From NCBI GenBank assembly GCA_963706385.1, contig OY970153.1:806001-870000 (forward strand): a stretch of DNA of 64,000 nucleotides, read 5' to 3'. Each line of letters opens with the position of its first letter. The first letter of the stretch is position 1. The notes beneath the pieces were generated by a model that saw nothing but the letters and a program-made list of their open reading frames with translations, was not told the DNA's origin and did not search any database. Positions 22,611 through 31,517 of the stretch are shown here, piece after piece. Made by a program: the position numbers and the translations under genes. This stretch comes from Poindextera sp963706385. GTDB taxonomy: Bacteria; Pseudomonadota; Alphaproteobacteria; Caulobacterales; Caulobacteraceae.

Positions 22611-23452
22611 ATGCGAGGCAAGGTGGTGGTGATAACCGGAGGCACCTCCGGCATCGGCCAGGTGGCCGCCGAGCAGCTCGCCGGCATGGGCGCGCGGATC
22701 GTGCTGGTGGCCAGGAGCCAGACCCGCGGCGCGGCCAGCCTCGCTCGCCTGCGCCAGGCCGGCCCGGACATCGAGCATGGCGTGCGCTACGCCGACCTTT
22801 CGTCGATCGCCGACACCCGCCGCCTCGCCGCCGAGATCGCTGCGGCCGAGCCGCGCATCGACGTGCTAATCAACAACGCCGGCGCCCTGTTCAACACCCG
22901 CCAGCTCTCGCCGGACCGTCTGGAGATGACCTTCGCGGTCAATCACATGGCCTATTTCGTCCTGACCGAGGGGCTGCGCGAGCGGCTCATCGCCTCCGGG
23001 CCGGCGCGGGTCGTCAGCACCGCCTCGGCCGCCCACGGGGCGCCAGGCTGGATTTCGACGACCTGCAATCGAGCAAGGGCTATAGCGGCTTTAGCGTCTA
23101 TGGCCGCTCCAAGCTGGCCAACATCCTGTTCACCCGCGAACTCGCCAAGCGGCTGGCGGGGACCGGGGTGACGGCCAACAGCCTGCATCCCGGATTTGTC
23201 GCCACCCGGTTCGGCGACGGCTCCGGCGGGCTGGTGCAGGCGATCATGCCGGTCGCCAAACTGTTCGCCCTTTCGCCCGAGAAAGGCGCCGAGACCATCG
23301 TCTACCTGGCCTCGTCACCTGAAGTGGCGAGCATGACGGGACTCTATTTCGTCCAGCGCCGGTCCAGGACGCCCAGCCTTGAAGCCCAGGACGATGCGTC
23401 GGCCGCGCGGCTCTGGGCGGCGAGCGAGGCGCTTGCGGCCGCGGTGGTCTAA
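22611..23452 (+). pseudogene. short-chain dehydrogenase with one frameshift
   Basis: ATG 22611 (GGAGG upstream). Frame one gives TGGTSGIG near 9-16, NNAG near 88 and VVSTASAAHG near 138, then derails into WISTTCNRARA. Another frame continues the family sequence: LDFDDLQSS, YGRSKLANILFTRELAKRL (the catalytic YxxxK), VTANSLHPGFV, to TAA at 23452. Restoring one base near 23036 (CAC then CGGGGCGCC, giving AHRGARLDFDDL as in retinol-dehydrogenase-like SDRs) would join them into about 280 residues. The coding quality on both sides is intact, so recent mutation or sequencing error are both possible. Confidence 0.75.
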
Positions 23453-23465
23453 ACGGCCCATCCGG

Positions 23466-24212
23466 TCAAGATCCGCGCCGGCCGGGCTTCTTGCCCTCGG
23501 CCGCTCGCTGTACGGGCGTCTTGGGCAGATCCGAAAGCGTCAAATAACCTCGCGCCTTGATGTCCAACTGCCCGAAGCGCCGGTTCGCGGCGGCCAGGAA
23601 GTCGGACAAGCTCACACGACCGGTCAGATTGATGTCCGCCGAGGCGACCGGTTCGGGCAGGTTCAGCAATTCGTAGGGCGCCGCGCCGCCCATCACCTCA
23701 TCCGCCGCGCCGTCGCCGTCCCGCGCATCGCCGCCTCGCTCGCGCCGGTGGTCATCGACGCCCGAGCCCTCGCCACGCAGACGGCCGTGATGGGCGCCCG
23801 CCTCGCCGCGTTCACCCTCGACCGACGCGCGATAGGCGCCCAGGATCTCCGGAACGACGACGTGCTCGTAGGCCGAGATTTCGAATCCGTCGATGACGCC
23901 GTCGTGATTGGTGTCCAAGACGTGGAAGAAGGCCTCGGCGTCGGCCAGGAACTCCGCCCGATCGATCCGCCCGTCGCCGTTTCGATCGACCTGGGCGAAC
24001 CAGCGGCCGACCGGATAGGGCTCGCCGGGACCGGCGCGAAACGGTTGACCGGCCGGGCTGATGAACAGGCTTTCGCGCGGCTCGCGCCGGCCGGCCGGCG
24101 AGCCTGCCTCCTGGGCGGACGACGGTGCGGCGCGGCACGCCGTCGACAAAATAAGCAGCACGACGGTGAGGGTCGAACCCGGGCCGGGCGGGGGCCGCAC
24201 AGCCCGGCTCAC
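23466..24212 (-). CDS. EF-hand lipoprotein
   Basis: 248 residues from GTG 24212. The hydrophobic start STLTVVLLILSTAC contains a lipobox-like LSTAC. Two canonical EF loops follow, DRNGDGRIDRAEF and DTNHDGVIDGFEI, and two degenerate ones near the C-terminus, DINLTGRVSLSDF and DIKARGYLTLSDL. Probably a periplasmic calcium-binding protein. The GTG shares bases with the stop of the small membrane gene (GTGA), so the two are coupled. An acidic, His/Arg-rich linker lies between the EF pairs. Confidence 0.7.
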   Translation of the reverse strand: MSRAVRPPPGPGSTLTVVLLILSTACRAAPSSAQEAGSPAGRREPRESLFISPAGQPFRAGPGEPYPVGRWFAQVDRNGDGRIDRAEFLADAEAFFHVLDTNHDGVIDGFEISAYEHVVVPEILGAYRASVEGERGEAGAHHGRLRGEGSGVDDHRRERGGDARDGDGAADEVMGGAAPYELLNLPEPVASADINLTGRVSLSDFLAAANRRFGQLDIKARGYLTLSDLPKTPVQRAAEGKKPGRRGS

Positions 24213-24340
24213 GCAAGCAACCGGATGATGAAGTAGGCGGCGCAGCTCGCGATCACCACGAACACCGCGGCGCAGGAAACAATGAAGACCGCCTCGCCGC
24301 GGCGACCGTCCGGGTTCCGATCGAGGTCGCCATCTCGCAT
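24209..24340 (-). CDS. 43-residue single-pass membrane protein
   Basis: From ATG 24340 the product starts MRDGDLDRNPDGRRGE and then has one transmembrane helix with Cys residues (VFIVSCAAVFVVIASCAAYF) ending RLLA. Its TGA (24211-24209) overlaps the GTG of the EF-hand gene. The start overlaps no other gene and is in frame with a longer, poorer upstream stretch. Small membrane proteins between signalling-type periplasmic genes are often regulatory; no family is recognised. Confidence 0.5.
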   Translation of the reverse strand: MRDGDLDRNPDGRRGEAVFIVSCAAVFVVIASCAAYFIIRLLA

Positions 24341-24437
24341 CGAAAAATCCCATCCGGCGCGCGCTTGAACCTCGACCTCGCGGCGAGGACATGACGGGCC
24401 GGGCCCGCGGACCAACCTTGCCTGCCCGTGGCCGTGG

Positions 24438-24959
24438 TCAGCCTTCGGGGTGCGGCCGGCCGACGTGGCTCGGACCGTCTCGGCCTTCGCCACCCTGACG
24501 GCGCGCGCCCATCAGGCTGGGAAGAGCGTCGAAGGCGCGCCGCTGCTCGGGGCTGAGCACCGCGTAGAAGGCCTTGGCCGCAACGGCGCGGCGCTGGAAC
24601 GCGGCCTGGCGTTCGGCCATGCGCGCGGCCATGCGATCCAGTCGCTCGGGCATGGTCAGGTGATCCATATCGCCCGTGTCGTGATGTTCGCGCATGCCGC
24701 CGGCGCCCTGGGGCGGCCTCATCAATTCGACGAAGGTCTGGAAGGCCGCCTCCTGGTCCGGACGGATGTTCAGGATATCGTGCAGCGCCCTGGCCCGCGC
24801 CTCGGCGTGCTCGCGCCCGCGCTTGGCCCAATGGTCGTGCGCCCCGGCGGCCTGCGGCGCCCCGGCCTGGGGCGGCTCCTGGGCGAAACTGGCAGCGGAT
24901 GCGCAGGCGACAGCGCTCGCGGCGGCGAGGCTCGCCAGCATTCGAATGGTTGATCTCAT
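24438..24959 (-). CDS. Spy/CpxP-like periplasmic protein (LTxxQ-type)
   Basis: 173 residues from ATG 24959, chosen because a clean signal peptide (MLASLAAASAVACASAASFA) follows. The mature part is helical and His/Met/Arg-rich, with two diagnostic pieces, LTMPERLDRMAARMAERQ and FYAVLSPEQRRAFD, as in Spy/CpxP chaperones and metal-resistance sensors. The C-terminus is Gly/His/Arg-rich. First gene of an apparent operon with the 43-residue membrane protein and the EF-hand lipoprotein, suggesting an envelope-stress or metal response. Confidence 0.75.
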   Translation of the reverse strand: MRSTIRMLASLAAASAVACASAASFAQEPPQAGAPQAAGAHDHWAKRGREHAEARARALHDILNIRPDQEAAFQTFVELMRPPQGAGGMREHHDTGDMDHLTMPERLDRMAARMAERQAAFQRRAVAAKAFYAVLSPEQRRAFDALPSLMGARRQGGEGRDGPSHVGRPHPEG

Positions 24960-25109
24960 GACGGATTGAATCCCGATGACGAAAAATGCACCCACTAAAA
25001 GGCGCATGTTGTTGTTGCCCCGGGATTGCACGACTTGGCCGAATATTTCCATCGCGCCACGCGGCGCCACGGTCCCGATCCAATCCGGCCGCTGTCCAGA
25101 CCCGCTCGT

Positions 25110-25310
25110 TCATTCCCTCTCGGCCTCGGCGATCAGCCGCTTCGCTCGGGCCAGGTCGGCTTCATCGACCAGCAGGCGGGTCGGAATGATCGAACCCCAC
25201 AGCGCCGCGGCGCCCGTGTCCGCGACAAAAGTCGCGATGCCCGCGTCGCCGAGCACCGCCCGGAGAAACGACATTCGAACTGGATTTGAGGTCTTGATCA
25301 GCTCGACCAT
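25110..25310 (-). CDS. DUF2007 (putative signal-transducing) protein
   Basis: 66 residues from ATG 25310. MVELIKTSNPVRMSFLRAVL, a middle AGIATFVADTGAAALWGS, and RLLVDEADLARAKRLI match the compact DUF2007 fold. It is encoded immediately downstream of the hybrid histidine kinase on the same strand (38-base gap), so it may be co-transcribed with it. Function unknown. Confidence 0.8.
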   Translation of the reverse strand: MVELIKTSNPVRMSFLRAVLGDAGIATFVADTGAAALWGSIIPTRLLVDEADLARAKRLIAEAERE

Positions 25311-25348
25311 CGTCCGACTCCGGATACGAGCGCGCGCGCCGTCCGAGC

Positions 25349-27463
25349 TTATCCCGATTTCCTCCCCTGGCGCGAGCGAGCCGCGCCCAGGGAAATGTCT
25401 GGTGGCGCGCGCCGCATGCCCTGGACGGCGGCGATCAGGGTTTCGGCGGCGATCGGCTTGGTTAGATGGCCGTCGGCCCCGGCCGCCTCGGACGCCAGAG
25501 CATCGTCGGCCATCGCATTGGCCGTCAGGGCCAGGATCGGCGTGCGGGGTCGCTCCCCGAGCCGTTCCCACTCGCGGATCGCCCTGATGGCGGTCAGCCC
25601 ATCCATCACCGGCATCTTCACATCCATCAGGATCACATCGAAATCGCCCCGCTCCGCCATGGCGACCGCCTCCTCGCCGTTTTCAACGCTGGTCAACTCC
25701 GCACCGATCGCCTCCAGGATCAGGCTGACGACCTTGCGATTGGTCGGATGATCCTCCGCGAGCAGAATCCGCAAGGGCGATTCTATCCTCGGCGTCTCGA
25801 CCGGCGCGGACGCGAGATCAAGATCATCCTCGATGGCTAGGTTGGCTTGGTCGGGCGCGGCCGCCGCATCGGCGCAACGCAGCTCGATCTCCAAGGTGAA
25901 CACCGCGCCCTTGCCGGGCGTCGAGTTGGCGCTCAGCACGCCGCCCATGGCGTCGGCGAGCGATTTCGAGATCGCAAGGCCCAGGCCGGAGCCGCCGAAC
26001 CGGCGGGTGATCGTCCTGTCCGCCTGCTCGAAGCGCTGGAACAATCGTCCCCCGACCTCGGCGTCGAATCCAATGCCGGTGTCGATCACAGACAGACGCA
26101 CGCGCAGGCATTCGTTCGCCCGCTCGGCCTCGGCGTGCAGCGAGACCTCGCCCTTATCGGTGAACTTCACCGCGTTCGACAAAAGGTTGGAGACGATCTG
26201 GCGCAAGCGGAGCACATCGCCCCGCACGATCATCTCGGCCGACGGCGCGATCACCGTCTTGAACACTAGGCCCTTGTCCGCCGCCTTGGCTTCGAAAATG
26301 CCCGAAACTTCGCGAAGGCTGTCAGCCAGATCGAATGGTTCGTCGCGCAGGTCCAGGCGACCGGACTCGATGCGCGCCAGATCGAGCACGTCCGACAGCA
26401 GCGCTTCAAGCATCTGGGCCGACACGGCGACCAAGTCCACCATCTCCCGCTGGGCCGGCGTCAGATCGGTGCGGCCAAGCACGCCGGCGATTCCCATGAC
26501 CCCGTTCAGCGGCGTTCGGATCTCGTGACTCATGTGGGCCAGGAACTCGCTCTTGGCGCGGTTGGCCGCCTCTGCCGCCTCCACCGCCTCGACCAGGTCG
26601 GTGACGTCGTGGCTCGTGATCAGAAGCCCGCCGATAGCGCCGTCCGCGTCGCGCCAGGGCGTGGCTTCGCCCCGGATCCACGGCCGCTTGCCGTTCGCCA
26701 GATCGATGCGGAGCTTGTCCCAGCGGACCGTCTTTCCGGCGAGCGCCGCCTCGTAGACCGACGCACGCTCGTCCTGGTTTTCGGGAAACAGCTCACTCAT
26801 CCGCTTACCGAAGACGTCGACTCCCTCCAACCCTCGCTCGGCCAGCCAGCGGTGGCTGACGCGCAAAATCCCAAGGTCACGATCGGTGATCACCAATGCG
26901 ACCGGAGCGGTCTCGATGATATCCGCCATCCGCTTGCCGAGCGTGTTGGCTTCGGCGGCGGCTTGCTTGAGGCCCCTCAGCGCGCGGCGGCGGTCCCATT
27001 CCTCGGCGACGAAGGCCGCGAAATCCTCCAGCCGCGCGGCCAGATAGGCGTCGAACGCCCGTGGCTTGCGATCCAGAATCGAGACCGCGCCAATTCGCAC
27101 GCCATTCGAAATTCGGATGGGCGCGCCGGCATAGAACCGGATCGCGCTCTCGCCAGTCACCAGCGGGTTGCCGCTGTAACGTCGATCCAGTGTCGCGTCC
27201 GCGACCCAAAGCACCTTATCGCCTTCGATCACCCGGCCTGCGAAGGCGCCCATTCGCGGCGCCGAGGCAATCGGCGTATCGGCCACGCCGGTTCGCCAGA
27301 TCTGATCGCCGTCGATGATCTCCACCTGGGCGATCGGCGTTCCGGCGAAGCACTGGACAAGAAACGCCGCGCGATCGAGCGCCGGCCGCGCCTCTTCGAA
27401 ATCGATCGCCCGCAGCGCTTCCGCGCGGGCAACCTCTTCGGCTAGGCGGTCTGGTTCCGACAT
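25349..27463 (-). CDS. cytoplasmic hybrid histidine kinase (GAF-PAS-HisKA-HATPase-REC)
   Basis: 704 residues, no transmembrane segment. GAF domain at about 25-165 (DGDQIWRTGV, GAPIRISNGVRIGAVSILD), PAS at about 180-295, phosphoacceptor His near 312 in FLAHMSHEIRTPLNG, HATPase with N-box (NLLSNAVKFT), G-boxes (DTGIGF and GGSGLGLAI) and receiver with phospho-Asp near 613 in ILMDVKMPVMDG, plus the closing Thr and Lys segments (LALTAN, HLTKPI). A cytoplasmic sensor that would pass phosphate to an HPt protein; an orphan HPt lies at 62.4 kb. Start ATG 27463. Confidence 0.9.
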   Translation of the reverse strand: MSEPDRLAEEVARAEALRAIDFEEARPALDRAAFLVQCFAGTPIAQVEIIDGDQIWRTGVADTPIASAPRMGAFAGRVIEGDKVLWVADATLDRRYSGNPLVTGESAIRFYAGAPIRISNGVRIGAVSILDRKPRAFDAYLAARLEDFAAFVAEEWDRRRALRGLKQAAAEANTLGKRMADIIETAPVALVITDRDLGILRVSHRWLAERGLEGVDVFGKRMSELFPENQDERASVYEAALAGKTVRWDKLRIDLANGKRPWIRGEATPWRDADGAIGGLLITSHDVTDLVEAVEAAEAANRAKSEFLAHMSHEIRTPLNGVMGIAGVLGRTDLTPAQREMVDLVAVSAQMLEALLSDVLDLARIESGRLDLRDEPFDLADSLREVSGIFEAKAADKGLVFKTVIAPSAEMIVRGDVLRLRQIVSNLLSNAVKFTDKGEVSLHAEAERANECLRVRLSVIDTGIGFDAEVGGRLFQRFEQADRTITRRFGGSGLGLAISKSLADAMGGVLSANSTPGKGAVFTLEIELRCADAAAAPDQANLAIEDDLDLASAPVETPRIESPLRILLAEDHPTNRKVVSLILEAIGAELTSVENGEEAVAMAERGDFDVILMDVKMPVMDGLTAIRAIREWERLGERPRTPILALTANAMADDALASEAAGADGHLTKPIAAETLIAAVQGMRRAPPDISLGAARSRQGRKSG

Positions 27464-27547
27464 GCGGCGGCATCCTGGCGCAGGTTTCGTCGCGCCAGGA
27501 TGCCCCCACCGTCATTAATCGTCCGTATCGTTTCGGGCGCCCAATGC

Positions 27548-28033
27548 TCAACCGCTGGCGAGCGCCTTGAGCAGGAGTTCGAGCGCCGCCTTGGAGAAGG
27601 CGGTCATGTTCGCGGCGCGGTCGGCGTGGCCGGTTTCCAAGGTGGTGGCGAATTCCACCGGACCCGAGACCGCCAAGCAGGTGTGACCCGCCTCATCGCC
27701 ATAGGGATTGCCGGTCGGACCCGCCGCGCCGGTCTCCGAAAGGCCCCAGTCCGCCTCGAACTGCGTTCGGATCGTGCGGGCCAGCAGCAGGGCGTAGGGC
27801 TCGCTGGCCGAGCGCATGCCGGCCACCGCTTCGCGCGGCAGGCCCAGGAGCCGCATCCGGGCCCGCGCGGTGTAGATCACCGCCCCGCCGAGAAAATAGG
27901 CCGACGCGCCCGGCACCGCGAGCAGCGCCGCGGAGATCAATCCGCCGGACGAGGACTCGGCCACGGCCACGGTCTGCCGGCCGGCCTTGAGCCGATCGGC
28001 CAGTTCATCCGCCAGCGGCGCCAATGTCTGCAT
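27548..28033 (-). CDS. pncC: CinA-family nicotinamide-nucleotide amidohydrolase (PncC-like)
   Basis: 161 residues from ATG 28033. CinA C-terminal domain: TVAVAESSSGGLISAAL near 20-36, GASAYFLGGAVIYTARARM near 42-60, and ETGAAGPTGNPYGDEAGHTC near 105-124. Such single-domain proteins deamidate NMN to nicotinate mononucleotide. An earlier in-frame start at 28141 would add a poor Arg-rich stretch and is not preferred. The gene symbol is a family-level guess. Confidence 0.8.
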   Translation of the reverse strand: MQTLAPLADELADRLKAGRQTVAVAESSSGGLISAALLAVPGASAYFLGGAVIYTARARMRLLGLPREAVAGMRSASEPYALLLARTIRTQFEADWGLSETGAAGPTGNPYGDEAGHTCLAVSGPVEFATTLETGHADRAANMTAFSKAALELLLKALASG

Positions 28034-28247
28034 CGCCACGCTCCTGATCGAAAACGGGAAGGCCCCGCCGGCATTGCTCCTGCGCGCGTCTGCGCGCGTC
28101 TCCACATCAATGACAAACCCGGCTCGATAACGGAACGCCATTTAACGTCTGGCGCGAAGATGAAGCCGATTTTCCGCCGCGCCGGCGCCGATCAGGCTTT
28201 CGGCGGATCGCGCGTGAGGCGGCTTGGCGGCGAGGTCGATTGCGATC

Positions 28248-31208
28248 ATGAAGGGCGCCGCTACGTTTGCGCCGTGGATGGCGCGAGTGGCGTCCAGGGA
28301 TGATCGATTGAGCAAGGTCTTGCGGCGCTGGGCGCGTTCGGCACAGCTCGGCGCGGTGGTCGCCGCCGCCGTCGTCCTGTTCGGCGGCGGCGCGGCCGGC
28401 TGGGCCGCCACACCCCCAGTCGAGGATTGGCCGCAGGCGCACAGCGATCTGCCCGCCGACCCCGGGGTTCGCTTCAGGACCCTGCCCAACGGCATGCGCT
28501 ATGCGATCATGCGCAACGCCACGCCCAAGGCCGAGGTTTCGATCCGTTTCCGCATCGCGGCGGGATCATTGATGGAAGGCGAGGCCCAGCAAGGCCTGGC
28601 CCACATGGTCGAGCACATGTCCTTTCGCGGCACCACCCACGTGCCGCAGAGCGAGGAGTGGAAGGGCCTGCAGCGGCTCGGCATGGCCATGGGCGCCGAC
28701 GTCAGCGCCTTCACCAGCGACACCCAGACCTTCTTTCAGCTCGACCTGCCCAACGCCGATCCGCGCACCCTCGACACCGGGCTGATGCGCATGCGCGAGA
28801 CCGCCAGCGAGATCCTGCTGCGGCCCGAGGCGCTGGAGGCCGAGCGCGGAACCATACTGTCGGAAATGCGCACCCGCGACACCCCCGGCTTTCGCACGTC
28901 CCGCGCGGAACTCTCCTTCTTCTACAAGGGTCAACCGCTCGCCACCCATCTGCCGATCGGCACGCTCGACAACATAGAGCACGCGCCGGTCGCGGCGCTC
29001 AGGGCCTTCTATCGCGCCTTCTACCGACCCGAGCGGGCGAGCCTGATCGTGGTGGGCGACATCGATCCCGACTTGGTCGAGACCCGGATCCGGGCCCATT
29101 TCGCCAGTTGGACCTCCGTGGGCCCGCCGGGGCCGGAGCCGGTGCTCGGACCACCACTGGGTCGCGCCATGGAGACCAGGCTGGTGGTCGATCCGGCGCT
29201 GGCGCGGGCGATCGCGGTCGCCTGGGTCGCGCCCTACGACAATGCCCCGGAAACCCGCGCCCAGGCGCGGCGCGATCTGATCGAGTCCATCGGCTTGGCG
29301 GCGGTCAATCATCGCTTCCAGCGCATGTCGAGCCGGCCGGACCGCCCCTTCCTCGCCGCCCAGCTATCGCGCCGCGACCAGGCGCGCTCGGCGCGTTTGG
29401 TGATGCTGACGGTCGACATCGATCCGGCGCATTGGCGCGGCGCGCTCACCGCCGCCGACGTCGCGCGCCGCCAGGTGCTGCAATTCGGCGTGGGCCAGGA
29501 CGAGGTCGACCGCGAGATCGCATCCTATCGCGCCGAGTTCCGCGCGGCGGCGGACGGCGCGGCGACCCGTCCCACCCCGGCGCTCGCCGGCGCGCTGCTG
29601 GCCTCGGCGGACAATAATTCGGTGTTCACCAGCCCGAAGGAGACCCTCGACTTGATCAATGAGGCGACCGCAGGTCTCACCGCGGCCGAGGTGACCGATG
29701 CGCTGCGGGCGCTGTTCAAGGCGAGCGGGCCGCTGGTCTTCATCGCCAGCCCGGTGGCTATCGAGGGCGGGGAGGCCACGGTCACCGCCGCGTTCAAGGA
29801 AGCGGAAACCCGCGCTATATCACCGCCGACGTCGGACGCCGAGCCCTCGTGGCCCTACGCCCAATTCGGCCCGTCGGGCCAAGTGGTCGAGCAACGCGGC
29901 GCGAATGACCTGGGCGTGACCCTGGCGCGCTTCGCCAACGGGGTGCGACTGACGATCAAGCCGACGAAATTCAGCGCTGATCAGGTGCTGGTCCAGGTCA
30001 AGATCGGCCGGGGTCTGCTCGAACTGCCGACCGATCGCGGCACGGCGCGTTGGGCGGTCGATGCGGGGGCGTTCGTGCTCGGCGGGCTGAAGGCCATCAG
30101 CTATGAAGACATGCAGCGGGCGCTATCGTCCAAGGTCTATGGTCTGAGCTACGGAACGCGGGACGACGGATTCGTCCTGTCCGGCGCCACCACGCCCGGC
30201 GACCTCGACACCCAGCTTCAGGTTTTGACCGCCTATGTCACCGCGCCCGGTTGGCGGCCGGAGGCGTTCGATCGGGTCCGCGCCGAGGCCGCGCCTCAAT
30301 TGAACAATATGGCCGCCTCGCCGGGCGGGGTGACGGCGCGCGACATCGGCATGCTGCTGCACGATGGCGACCCCCGCTGGGCGACGGCCACGCCGATGGA
30401 TCTGGCGTTCACCCGGCTGACCGACGTGCGCGCGGTGCTCGACCAGCCGCTGGCTCGCGGCCCGATCGAAGTGACCATCGTCGGCGACGTGAGCGTCGAG
30501 CGCGCCATCGCGGCGGTCGCGGCGACCTTCGGAGCCCTGCCGCCGCGTTCGGACCCGCAGGCGCCGTCCGCCCGGGCGCTGCAGGTTCGCTTCCCCAGCC
30601 CCCCGACTGCGCCGGTGGCGCGCCGCCACAAGGGTCGGCCGGATCAGGCCATGGCAGTGATCGCCTGGCCGGCGCCCGACTTCTATTCCGACCCGCAGCG
30701 CTCGCGCGACTTGCGAATCCTGGAGCAAATCATCAAGGCGCGCCTGTTCGAGCAATTGCGGATCACCGAAGGCGCCGCCTATGTGCCCGAGACCGCTCTG
30801 GAAACCTCCACGACCTTTCCCGACTACGGCTACCTCGACGCCGCGGCCGAGGTGCCGCCGGACAAGATCGGCCTGTTCTTCGACATCATCGGGCGGATCA
30901 CCGAAGACCTGAAGGCCCGGGAGGTCACGCCGGACGAGCTCGAACGGGCCAAGGCGCCGCGCATCGATCTGTTCACCAAATCCCAGCAGACCAACGGCTA
31001 CTGGCTGACGGTTCTGACCGGCGCACAGGACGACCCGCGCAAGCTGGACGTGGTCCGCACCACCATTCCCGATCTCCAGCATGTGACCGCCGCCGACGTG
31101 CGCCGCGCCGCTCGAACTCGTTCTACAAGAACTCGCGCGCCTGGAAGATGCGTGTGCTGCCAGCCGATTCCACCGCGCCGCGGCCAACCGAGACGGCCGG
31201 CGCCGTGA
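28248..31208 (+). CDS. M16 family zinc peptidase (two-domain insulinase-like), frame broken near its C-terminus
   Basis: 986 residues from ATG 28248; TTG 28308 would give a cleaner signal peptide (SKVLRRWARSAQLGAVVAAA). A secreted M16 peptidase with inverted zinc motif HMVEH (His119, Glu122, His123), the downstream FFYRPERASLIVVGDI region, an inactive second half, and the QQTNGYWL segment near the end. The last 30 residues (RTRSTRTRAPGRC) are not family sequence: another frame continues as SFYKNSRAWKMRVLPA from 31116. The zinc peptidase half is complete. The 31116-31405 tail is listed separately. Confidence 0.8.
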   Translation: MKGAATFAPWMARVASRDDRLSKVLRRWARSAQLGAVVAAAVVLFGGGAAGWAATPPVEDWPQAHSDLPADPGVRFRTLPNGMRYAIMRNATPKAEVSIRFRIAAGSLMEGEAQQGLAHMVEHMSFRGTTHVPQSEEWKGLQRLGMAMGADVSAFTSDTQTFFQLDLPNADPRTLDTGLMRMRETASEILLRPEALEAERGTILSEMRTRDTPGFRTSRAELSFFYKGQPLATHLPIGTLDNIEHAPVAALRAFYRAFYRPERASLIVVGDIDPDLVETRIRAHFASWTSVGPPGPEPVLGPPLGRAMETRLVVDPALARAIAVAWVAPYDNAPETRAQARRDLIESIGLAAVNHRFQRMSSRPDRPFLAAQLSRRDQARSARLVMLTVDIDPAHWRGALTAADVARRQVLQFGVGQDEVDREIASYRAEFRAAADGAATRPTPALAGALLASADNNSVFTSPKETLDLINEATAGLTAAEVTDALRALFKASGPLVFIASPVAIEGGEATVTAAFKEAETRAISPPTSDAEPSWPYAQFGPSGQVVEQRGANDLGVTLARFANGVRLTIKPTKFSADQVLVQVKIGRGLLELPTDRGTARWAVDAGAFVLGGLKAISYEDMQRALSSKVYGLSYGTRDDGFVLSGATTPGDLDTQLQVLTAYVTAPGWRPEAFDRVRAEAAPQLNNMAASPGGVTARDIGMLLHDGDPRWATATPMDLAFTRLTDVRAVLDQPLARGPIEVTIVGDVSVERAIAAVAATFGALPPRSDPQAPSARALQVRFPSPPTAPVARRHKGRPDQAMAVIAWPAPDFYSDPQRSRDLRILEQIIKARLFEQLRITEGAAYVPETALETSTTFPDYGYLDAAAEVPPDKIGLFFDIIGRITEDLKAREVTPDELERAKAPRIDLFTKSQQTNGYWLTVLTGAQDDPRKLDVVRTTIPDLQHVTAADVRRAARTRSTRTRAPGRCVCCQPIPPRRGQPRRPAP

Positions 31209-31405
31209 CGGTGGATTGCGCGCTCGACGCAGCCAAGCTGGTCGACTGTCACGTGGTCCGCGAGGATCCTCCGGGTCGAGGCCTGGGCGTCGAAGCCGTC
31301 GCGATCACCGGTAAGCTGACGGCCGACTCCGATTTGACCGCGAAAGCCAGGAAGGGGCGTGTGCAATTCGCGATCAAGCTGCCGGTTCCCGACCCGACGA
31401 ACTGA
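31115..31405 (+). pseudogene. out-of-frame C-terminal tail of the M16 peptidase with a TonB-like domain
   Basis: Reading from 31116 in the second frame: SFYKNSRAWKMRVLPADST, a Pro/Thr linker, then VTVDCALDAAKLVDCHVVRE, GRGLGVEAVAITGKL and GRVQFAIKLPVP to TGA 31405. The first part is the expected M16 C-terminus. The rest resembles the TonB C-terminal-like domain common in Caulobacterales secreted proteins. The frames join if a net change of two bases near 31113-31117 (CTCGAACTCG) is undone. The whole fused product would be about 1050 residues. Confidence 0.65.
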
Positions 31406-31473
31406 ACGAAGTCGGCCGCGCCCGCCGCGTCATTGATGTCCGAAAACGGCGAGACACTCGGGGACGCTTGCGC

Positions 31474-31497
31474 GATAGTCGTTGTCGATCAACTATC
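31474..31497. promoter_or_regulatory. inverted repeat GATAGT-N12-ACTATC before ogt
   Basis: GATAGT (31474-31479) and ACTATC (31492-31497) are perfect complements, 20 bases before the ogt ATG at 31518. It is a candidate operator for the alkylation-repair pair. It does not look like the E. coli Ada box. Confidence 0.3.
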
Positions 31498-31517
31498 AAG
31501 CCGCGAGAGACCGCGCC

